Below are positions 1 through 4,989 of a stretch of DNA of 6,063 nt, in pieces. The position numbers and the translations under genes were made by a program. Below the pieces are notes generated by a model. It ran no database searches and was not told the DNA's origin. It saw nothing but the letters and a program-made list of their open reading frames with translations. Positions within the stretch are counted from its first letter, which is position 1, and every line of letters begins with the position of its first letter. The stretch lies in contig CAYLYE010000298.1 in NCBI GenBank assembly GCA_964387325.1, positions 1 to 6,063 on the forward strand. The letters are read 5' to 3'. This DNA is from CAZZBK01 sp964387325. GTDB taxonomy: Bacteria; Planctomycetota; Planctomycetia; Pirellulales; PNKZ01.

Positions 1-420
1 GGCGTGATTCGCATGTTGCACACACTGTTCTTGCCCATCCACTTGGCCTGCGGCGTGGCGATGTTCTGCATCGGCTATTTTGGTTGGGACCTGTACACGG
101 GGATCTCGATGGTCGTGTGGGGCATGTTTGTTCGGGTGACGTATGTGTTCCATATCACGTGGCTCGTGAACTCAGCCACGCACCTGTGGGGGTATCGCAA
201 TTACGAGACGACCGACAACAGCCGCAATCTGTGGTGGGTCGGCCTGCTCGCTTTTGGCGAGGGCTGGCACAATAACCATCATGCCTACCAACGCATGGCC
301 GTGCATGGCCATAAGTGGTGGGAGTTCGACATGACCTACAAAGTCATTCAGCTGATGGAAAAGCTCGGTCTGGCTTGGAAGGTGGTCAAAGAAGTTCCGG
401 CCAAAGAACGACCCGCCTAA
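1..420 (+). CDS. Fatty-acid (acyl-CoA/acyl-lipid) desaturase, C-terminal part
   Basis: This is the last 139 codons of a membrane-bound stearoyl-CoA-type desaturase; the reading frame is open to the left edge, so the start and the first two histidine boxes lie outside. Such enzymes use a di-iron centre, O2 and an electron donor to put a cis double bond (usually delta-9) into acyl chains in the membrane. Seen here, counting from the GTG at position 4: two hydrophobic segments (about residues 8-28 and 34-55), then NSATHLWG (56-63), matching the family segment whose Asn and His take part in iron binding, and the third histidine box GEGWHNNHHAY (85-95) with its HxxHH ligands. The end is intact and a terminator follows directly. 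The exact substrate (acyl-CoA, acyl-ACP or lipid-bound chain) cannot be told from this part. The GTG at position 4 is internal, not a real start. Confidence 0.92.
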   Translation, partial: GVIRMLHTLFLPIHLACGVAMFCIGYFGWDLYTGISMVVWGMFVRVTYVFHITWLVNSATHLWGYRNYETTDNSRNLWWVGLLAFGEGWHNNHHAYQRMAVHGHKWWEFDMTYKVIQLMEKLGLAWKVVKEVPAKERPA

Positions 421-443
421 GCGGCGGCCAGCGATCCACTGCA

Positions 444-496
444 AAAAACATACGGCGGGGGACACGTCCACGAGGATGAGTCCCCCGCCTGTTTTT
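444..496 (+). terminator. Strong intrinsic terminator after the desaturase gene
   Basis: A perfect 10-bp GC-rich stem is formed by GGCGGGGGAC (454-463) and GTCCCCCGCC (480-489) around a 16-base loop, followed by TGTTTTTA. The T tract is mirrored by AAAAACA just before the stem (444-450), so the hairpin could also stop transcription coming from the other strand. It lies 24 bases after the desaturase stop and separates that gene from the next transcription unit. Confidence 0.85.
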
Positions 497-500
497 ATGT

Positions 501-732
501 TCATGACCGTCACGTGAGTTTTGATCGGATGCCAGTGCTTGCTCCGGGGGTGCTCTGCGGGAATACGCCCCGTTAGGGTCCGGGAGCGATGGGATGGGTG
601 GCCTGGAGTGCGTCTCTTGCTTGCCTTCGTCGCGCGCGATACAAAACACGCGTGGTGCAGCGTCATTTTCAGCGGGGCCACGGGGCACTCTCGGACGCAA
701 TACATCACGCGCCTCGGAGCGTGGGTTGTATC
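501..732. other. Non-coding stretch before the DUF2007 membrane protein gene
   Basis: Together with the terminator this makes 312 bases without a gene I can support. Open frames here (for example an N-terminal extension of the next gene from an ATG at 589) translate to Arg- and His-rich text with no family resemblance. The region holds an 8-base palindrome TCACGTGA at 510-517 of unknown meaning and a weak promoter candidate (617-645). I see no RNA gene, riboswitch-like fold or repeat. Confidence 0.5.
617..645 (+). promoter_or_regulatory. Weak candidate sigma-70-type promoter for the two-gene unit
   Basis: TTGCTT (617-622) and TACAAA (640-645) are spaced by 17 bases and match the -35 and -10 consensus at 3 and 4 of 6 positions. 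Transcription would start near 652, leaving a leader of about 80 bases before the ATG at 733. The -10 lies in GATACAAAA, a 9-mer that also occurs at the candidate promoter at 2280-2309. Sequence match alone is weak, so this is a suggestion. Confidence 0.25.
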
Positions 733-1581
733 ATGGTTGACTCAGCCGCTACTGCCGTGCCGGTTGCTCGGCGTTCGCCACTCATCCAAGTGGCTTCGTT
801 CGTGGACATCGCCCAGGCCGATACGGCCCAGGCGATTCTAGGCCTGAACGGAATCGAGTCGTGGCAGGAAAACGCGACGGTCGTGCATTTACAGTGGCTG
901 TACAGCAATGCCGTCGGGGGCATCAAGCTGTTCGTGGCGAACGAAGATGCCGAGAGCGCTCGAACACTATTGACTGAACAAACAGCAACTCCGGAACAAG
1001 CGATTGAGTCGCACTGCGAATCGTGCGGCGAGACGCTGCCGCCAGGATGGGACGTCTGTTGGCGGTGTTCGTTCACGGCCGAGCCTGTTGTTCAGTCCGA
1101 AGTAACCCTCCCTGAGAGTGCTAATAAAGGGGACCCGTTCGTTGTCGCGATCAGTGTTGTGGTCGCTCTCTTGTTGGTCTTGTACTTATCCGGACCCTGG
1201 GTGTTTCTGCTCGTCACGTTGGCCGTGCTCGGAATCCGTCTCGCGACCTTCGGGCATAATCTGCTCGAACCTCTCCTGCATGAGAATTCCTGTCCGATTG
1301 AAAATCTTACGCCTGACTCAGGTGAATCAAAGGATGATGGCCCAGATTACACGATCGCGGCGGCTCGCGCGGCGATGTTCAGTATGCTTAGCTTCTTCTG
1401 TGTTCCATTTCTAATCAGAAGCACCCGCGAACTCTACCTTCATCGAACGACAAAGGGCCGATTAAATCGAACACTAGTATGGTTGCTGATTTGGATTGTA
1501 GCACCTCCGTATCTCTTTCTAGGGTGGGCGATCAGTTACTATCTGGATGCAATCATCATAGGCGATTATCGCGGGCGATGA
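733..1581 (+). CDS. DUF2007 / zinc-ribbon / multi-pass membrane protein
   Basis: The predicted protein has 282 residues. Residues about 18-82 resemble the DUF2007 fold (the pattern 'VASFVDIAQADTAQAIL' then 'GGIKLFVANEDAESA'), a small domain named as a putative prokaryotic signal-transducing module, with no proven reaction. Next is a four-cysteine zinc ribbon (C95, C98, C109, C112; CxxC-x10-CxxC). The rest is membrane-associated: hydrophobic stretches near 136-152, 154-171, 212-228 and 248-270, with a polar, acidic stretch (about 184-206) between the second and third. The frame is open back to an ATG at 589, but the extra 48 residues are Arg/His-rich and unlike the family; the ATG at 733 puts the DUF2007 domain at its usual place near the N-terminus, with GGAG 13 bases upstream. 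The stop overlaps the next gene's start, so the two are probably co-translated. The 3' part is much more AT-rich than its neighbours. Likely an inner-membrane protein; substrate or signal unknown. Confidence 0.75.
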   Translation: MVDSAATAVPVARRSPLIQVASFVDIAQADTAQAILGLNGIESWQENATVVHLQWLYSNAVGGIKLFVANEDAESARTLLTEQTATPEQAIESHCESCGETLPPGWDVCWRCSFTAEPVVQSEVTLPESANKGDPFVVAISVVVALLLVLYLSGPWVFLLVTLAVLGIRLATFGHNLLEPLLHENSCPIENLTPDSGESKDDGPDYTIAAARAAMFSMLSFFCVPFLIRSTRELYLHRTTKGRLNRTLVWLLIWIVAPPYLFLGWAISYYLDAIIIGDYRGR

Positions 1582-2249
1582 AGCAGCAACACTCGATCTC
1601 ATCCAAGCTCGCCGAACGCTTTCACTTGGTGTCGACCGCCGTCTCGCTCGGCGCGCGGACGTTTGTCGTGCAGCACCCGCGCGACGTGGATGAATTGCTC
1701 GACGAAGCGGCGTTTAATCGCGATGGTCGCATCCCCTACTGGGCACAAATCTGGCCGGCCGCTCGGGTGCTCGCGGAAAAATTACTCGCGCAACAGGACG
1801 ACGGCTTGAACTTGCTCGACCTCGGCTGCGGCGTTGGGCTGACGTCGCTCGCCGCCGTGGCGAGCGGATATCGCGTGCTGGCAACCGACTACTACGACGA
1901 CGCACTCGAGTTCGTGCAACTCAACGCGCTCGCAAATGAACTACAACCCCCGATGACGCGACTGCTCGACTGGCGCGATTGGCCAGCCGATTTGGGACGG
2001 TTCGACCGGGTCGTGGCAGCCGACGTGCTCTATGAACCGCCGATGACCGAGCTGATTGTGCAGGTGCTCGCTCGATCGTTGGCGCCTGACGGTGAAGCGT
2101 GGGTCACTGATCCGCAACGTCGACACGCGGCCGAGTTGGCCGAGCGCTGCCAGGCCCATTCGCTGCGCGTGGTCGAGCGCGCGACGACACCGTGCGTGTG
2201 GGGCACAACGACCACGCTGGTCGACACTTATACGATTCGCACGGCCTGA
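1578..2249 (+). CDS. SAM-dependent methyltransferase, family-16 (protein lysine methyltransferase-like)
   Basis: The 223-residue protein is a class I (Rossmann) S-adenosylmethionine methyltransferase. Visible motifs: IPYWAQIWPAARVLA (52-66), the N-terminal 'vWpaa..La' signature of methyltransferase family 16; motif I LLDLGCGVGLTS (79-90), the SAM-binding glycine loop; the acidic residue that binds the SAM ribose in LATD (D104); and DVLYE (149-153), matching the family's post-motif D-x-x-Y signature. Known members, such as the METTL20/ETFB type in eukaryotes and bacteria, methylate lysines on proteins, so a protein target is more likely than a small molecule, but the target here is unknown. 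The frame extends upstream to 1479, but the ATG at 1578 overlaps the preceding stop as ATGA and places the family signature correctly, so I chose it. Translation is probably coupled to the upstream membrane protein gene. The protein has no signal peptide or membrane segment, so it should act in the cytoplasm. Confidence 0.85.
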   Translation: MKQQHSISSKLAERFHLVSTAVSLGARTFVVQHPRDVDELLDEAAFNRDGRIPYWAQIWPAARVLAEKLLAQQDDGLNLLDLGCGVGLTSLAAVASGYRVLATDYYDDALEFVQLNALANELQPPMTRLLDWRDWPADLGRFDRVVAADVLYEPPMTELIVQVLARSLAPDGEAWVTDPQRRHAAELAERCQAHSLRVVERATTPCVWGTTTTLVDTYTIRTA

Positions 2250-2279
2250 GCTAGCGGTGCTAGTGGCAGCAAAGTGGAA

Positions 2280-2309
2280 TTGACTCGGCGCAGCGTCGAG
2301 TGATACAAA
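2280..2309 (+). promoter_or_regulatory. Candidate sigma-70-type promoter for the sugar-phosphate transferase gene
   Basis: TTGACT (2280-2285) matches the -35 consensus at 5 of 6 positions and TACAAA (2304-2309) matches the -10 at 4 of 6, with an 18-base spacer. Transcription would begin near 2317, giving a leader of about 65 bases before the ATG at 2382. It lies in the 132-base gap after the methyltransferase gene, where no convincing terminator is visible, so read-through from upstream is also possible. Confidence 0.4.
2283..2301. repeat. Inverted repeat inside the candidate promoter
   Basis: ACTCGGCG (2283-2290) pairs with CGTCGAGT (2294-2301) around a 3-base loop: 8 pairs, one of them G-U. 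No T tract follows on either strand, so it is a poor intrinsic terminator. It covers the end of the -35 box and most of the spacer of the candidate promoter, a place where an operator could sit. A smaller hairpin, CTAGC-GGT-GCTAG (2251-2263), follows the methyltransferase stop. Confidence 0.45.
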
Positions 2310-2381
2310 ATGCGCCCCTGAGTGGGCTCGTTGAGCACACCGCTGCACACAGAGTTTCATCGCGTCGGGTGAAGCGGCCCC

Positions 2382-3770
2382 ATGTATCGCCGACATGGTC
2401 AAAAACTGGGTTGGGTTTTTTTGTTCGGCGACCTGTTGGTCACGAGCACGGCGTGGTTCGTTGCCTACTTTGCACGCTATGCCTTGTGGCCCGCTCCGTA
2501 CGGGGTACCCGAGCTGACCCTGGTCGCCCAGGGATTGCCGATGGTGCTGCTGCTGGCCGTGATCGCGTATCGACAAGCTGGCTTTTACGAGGTCCATCGT
2601 CTGCGCGAGATGCCGCGTGAGCTGGGGGTCGTCTGTCAGGCGAGTGGTTTGTTGTTCTTGATGAGTATCGCCGCGATGTTCTATCGTCGCGATGTGTACG
2701 AATCGCGGCTCGGACTGGCGCTGTTCCTGTTGATCAACGCCTTGATGTTGACGGTCGTGCGGCGCGCCGTCTGGCGTGTGTTGAAATTGTTGCGATCGCG
2801 GGGTTTGAACTACGGCCGCGCGCTGATTGTTGGCATGGGACGCACGGGGCGGCAAACCTACGAGGCGATCTGCCGCAATAGCTGGACCGGTCTTGAGCCG
2901 GTCGGCTTCGTCGAGCAGCCGGCGAAGGTCGAGCCACTCGGCTTGCCGCGGCTGGGTACGATCGACGAGCTGGCCAAGGTCGTCGAACAACACGAAATCG
3001 ATCATGTGTTCGTGGCGTTGCCGTTGGCGCGCAGCAGCGAACTACCCGCCGTGTATCGAGCCCTCGAGAATGTGCTGGTTGAAGTGCAGTTAGTGCCCGA
3101 TCTGCCCCAACTGGCTGGGATGAAAATTCGTTCGTTGGAAATGGATGGTGTGACGTTCTTGAGCTTGCGAGGCGACCCGCACCGGGGTTGGGCGTGTGTC
3201 GCGAAGCGCTCGATGGACTTGGCGCTAGGCAGCGTGGCCTGCGTGTTAACCGCACCATTGATGCTGCTACTGGCGGTGCTTGTGAAGTTGAGTGGTCCAG
3301 GTCCCGTGCTGCTGAGACAACCGCGCACCGGCTTGGCAGGGCGAACGTTTGAAATGTTCAAATTCCGCAGCATGCGGCTCGACGCCGAACAGCACACCGG
3401 GCCCGTCTGGGCGCGACAGAACGACGATCGCTGCACAACCATCGGCCGATTCATGCGGCGCTGGAGCTTGGATGAATTGCCGCAACTGTTCAACGTGTTG
3501 CTAGGGGACATGAGCCTCGTCGGGCCACGTCCCGAGCGCGGCGTGTTTGTCGACAAGTTCAAGCACCAGATTCCCTATTATACTCAGCGGCATCAGGTGA
3601 AGTCGGGCATGACCGGCTGGGCGCAGGTCAACGGCTGGCGCGGCAATACCTCGTTGCGCCGACGGGTCGAGTGCGACCTGTATTACATCAGCAACTGGTC
3701 ACTCGCGCTGGATCTGAAAATCCTTTGGCTCACCGTGTGGTGCGGATTTCGGCATCGTAACGCGTATTGA
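2382..3770 (+). CDS. Polyprenyl-phosphate sugar-phosphate transferase (exopolysaccharide priming enzyme)
   Basis: This 462-residue inner-membrane enzyme transfers a sugar-1-phosphate (often glucose or galactose) from a UDP-sugar to undecaprenyl phosphate, the first step in building a lipid-linked polysaccharide repeat. Architecture is that of the long WcaJ/WbaP-type family: four N-terminal membrane segments (about 10-35, 46-63, 82-101, 109-128); a Rossmann-like cytoplasmic domain starting RALIVGMGRTGRQ (146-158); then the catalytic bacterial sugar transferase domain from about 275, with its membrane-inserted hydrophobic segment (280-302), GPGPVLLRQPRTG (305-317), FKFRSMR (326-332), the catalytic-type Asp-Glu in SLDELPQLFNV (362-372), SLVGPRPE (378-385) and SGMTGWAQVNG (408-418). 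Length and motif order are normal, so it should be active. The start is firm: an in-frame TGA lies at 2370-2372 and the ATG has a modest GGTGA 9 bases upstream. No other polysaccharide assembly gene adjoins it on this strand. The sugar cannot be told from the sequence alone. Confidence 0.94.
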   Translation: MYRRHGQKLGWVFLFGDLLVTSTAWFVAYFARYALWPAPYGVPELTLVAQGLPMVLLLAVIAYRQAGFYEVHRLREMPRELGVVCQASGLLFLMSIAAMFYRRDVYESRLGLALFLLINALMLTVVRRAVWRVLKLLRSRGLNYGRALIVGMGRTGRQTYEAICRNSWTGLEPVGFVEQPAKVEPLGLPRLGTIDELAKVVEQHEIDHVFVALPLARSSELPAVYRALENVLVEVQLVPDLPQLAGMKIRSLEMDGVTFLSLRGDPHRGWACVAKRSMDLALGSVACVLTAPLMLLLAVLVKLSGPGPVLLRQPRTGLAGRTFEMFKFRSMRLDAEQHTGPVWARQNDDRCTTIGRFMRRWSLDELPQLFNVLLGDMSLVGPRPERGVFVDKFKHQIPYYTQRHQVKSGMTGWAQVNGWRGNTSLRRRVECDLYYISNWSLALDLKILWLTVWCGFRHRNAY

Positions 3771-3783
3771 TCGTGCGTCGCGC

Positions 3784-4797
3784 TCAAGCACTGCGGCGCA
3801 ACGGCCGCGAGGCGCCGCTCGTCGACTCGCGACGACCACGCAGACGATGGGCCGAGTCGAGCCGCAGACTGCTGGGGAGCTCGCGCACGGTGCGTTCTTC
3901 GCGCGGGGTGGGGCTGCGCGTGGGCTTGGCCGCAGCGCGGCCGCGTCCGAGCAGAGCATCGATGGCACCAAGCATGCGTCCCTTGACCGTGGCGAAGAGT
4001 TGCCGACGCACCAGGGCCGAGAGGGCTTCGAAGCCGAGCAGCACGGCATGTGCGGCGAGGCTTTGCGCAAGCGGCGATTGTCCTCGATGACGCCAGAAGA
4101 GCCGTTCTAACTCGCGGCTCGCTTGTTGCGTATCGACACGGGTGTGATCGAGTTGCGTGGAGTTGATCGAGACGACCGATTCGATGGCGAAAGCGCTTTT
4201 GAACCCGGCGGCTTGTAATCGCAAGGCCAGATCAACATCGGCGAGTGTCGCTCCGACATAAGGATCAAAAGCTCCACGTAGCGACTCGATCGCGGTCGCA
4301 CGATAGAAGCCAGCCAGCAGGCTGGGGCCAACCGGGTGTTGCCGCGCCGTGTCGAGCTTGGCCAATGATCGGCCGCGATGGAGCGAGAGCACTTGACCGC
4401 CGGCCGATAGCTTCACACCGGTCGAGAGGACCCGTTCACCCTGAGATGCCTGATCAACGATCAACGGCACAACGCAACCGACCGTTGAGTCGTCGAATGC
4501 CTGCAAGGCGAGGTCGGCCCAGTTCTCGGCGACTTCGGCTCCGCAGGCAAGCGTATGGATGATCTCTCCCTGAGCGAGCGACAGGCCGCGATTGATTGCA
4601 TCGAGGCGTGATGCCCCGGCCGCCAGTTCGCAGTACCGTACCCCTTCGTCACGAAGGTTGTAGGGATCGTCGTATGCTTGGTCGAGCAGAACGATGATTT
4701 CGCAGTCGGCGGGGCGGTATTGCAGGACCGAGACCAAGCCCTGCTCGAGTAAATCGACATTGCCCAAGGCCGTTATGATGATCGACAACCGAGGCAC
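3784..4797 (-). CDS. Divergent family-2 glycosyltransferase with Arg-rich tail
   Basis: The 337-residue protein has the GT2 (GT-A fold) outline: it opens with PRLSIIITALGN (2-13), continues with the strand CEIIVLLD (32-39), a helix RLDAINRGLSLAQGE (64-78) corresponding to the usual 'xARNxGixxAxGE' segment, and the acceptor-side pattern FDPYVGATLADVDLALRL (177-194), akin to 'FDexf...EDvDLclR'. These enzymes move a sugar from a nucleotide sugar to a saccharide, lipid or protein. Odd points: where the metal-binding D-x-D normally sits the protein reads HTLACGAEV (81-89), with no Asp, and the 'EDVDL' motif reads ADVDL (186-190). The last 54 residues (from about 284) are Arg-, Pro- and Ser-rich, 14 of them Arg, and probably disordered. 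Start: the frame is open to 4887, but a GTG at 4797 has a strong Shine-Dalgarno and begins the protein where the family begins. It may act in the same surface-sugar pathway as the convergent priming enzyme, or be inactive. Confidence 0.82.
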   Translation of the reverse strand: MPRLSIIITALGNVDLLEQGLVSVLQYRPADCEIIVLLDQAYDDPYNLRDEGVRYCELAAGASRLDAINRGLSLAQGEIIHTLACGAEVAENWADLALQAFDDSTVGCVVPLIVDQASQGERVLSTGVKLSAGGQVLSLHRGRSLAKLDTARQHPVGPSLLAGFYRATAIESLRGAFDPYVGATLADVDLALRLQAAGFKSAFAIESVVSINSTQLDHTRVDTQQASRELERLFWRHRGQSPLAQSLAAHAVLLGFEALSALVRRQLFATVKGRMLGAIDALLGRGRAAAKPTRSPTPREERTVRELPSSLRLDSAHRLRGRRESTSGASRPLRRSA

Positions 4798-4803
4798 GGC
4801 AAA

Positions 4804-4811
4804 CCTTCCTT
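4804..4811 (-). promoter_or_regulatory. Ribosome binding site that fixes the GTG start of the glycosyltransferase
   Basis: Read on the minus strand, AAGGAAGG (4811-4804) is followed by six bases and then GTG (4797-4795). It is the strongest Shine-Dalgarno-like sequence in the window and argues for the GTG over the in-frame ATGs at 4887 and 4830, which would add residues unlike the GT2 family. Confidence 0.7.
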
Positions 4812-4868
4812 GGCTTGGCAGGTCAAGCATTCCTCGATGCTCGTTCCATCGTAGGTACGGTGAAACGC

Positions 4869-4928
4869 ATCGAAACACGAGCGGCACTGCAACTCAGCCT
4901 ACCTGTCGAGCACAGCACCTGTTTCGAT
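4869..4928. repeat. Inverted repeat in the gap between pepT and the glycosyltransferase gene
   Basis: ATCGAAACA (4869-4877) and TGTTTCGAT (4920-4928) are perfect 9-base inverted copies 42 bases apart, within the 192-base gap (4798-4989). A 9-base match in a region this size can arise by chance (I estimate about 7 percent), so a role as an operator or stem-loop is only possible. There is no good terminator after pepT and no clear promoter for the downstream gene; the best minus-strand candidates match consensus poorly. Confidence 0.3.
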
Positions 4929-4989
4929 TTACTCGACCAAATGAGGCCGACAAATTGACCGTAAGCTGGCAGAATTAAAACAGTGTCTG

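Noticed and set aside
510..517. TCACGTGA palindrome as a regulator site
   Set aside because: A single 8-base palindrome is expected by chance in a window this size, and it is more than 200 bases from the next start with no second copy seen nearby.
172..708. 178-codon open frame on the minus strand
   Set aside because: It runs through the desaturase's conserved histidine-box region and the strong terminator, and its translation has no family features.
589..732. N-terminal extension of the DUF2007 protein from the ATG at 589
   Set aside because: The 48 added residues are Arg/His-rich, unlike the hydrophobic-acidic style of the protein, and would put the DUF2007 domain far from its usual N-terminal place.
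2251..2301. Intrinsic terminator after the methyltransferase gene
   Set aside because: Two small hairpins are present, but neither is followed by a T tract on the plus strand, so they do not make a convincing intrinsic terminator.
1941..3005. 354-codon open frame on the minus strand
   Set aside because: It lies antisense to the well-supported methyltransferase and sugar transferase genes. Its translation is His-, Gln- and Arg-rich with no recognisable family, the usual look of an antisense frame in GC-rich DNA.
3002..3562. 186-codon open frame on the minus strand
   Set aside because: It is antisense to the conserved catalytic domain of the sugar transferase and has a Ser/Arg/Asn-rich translation without motifs.
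4798..4887. N-terminal extension of the glycosyltransferase from the ATG at 4887 or 4830
   Set aside because: The GTG at 4797 has a strong, well-spaced Shine-Dalgarno and begins the protein exactly where the GT2 fold begins.
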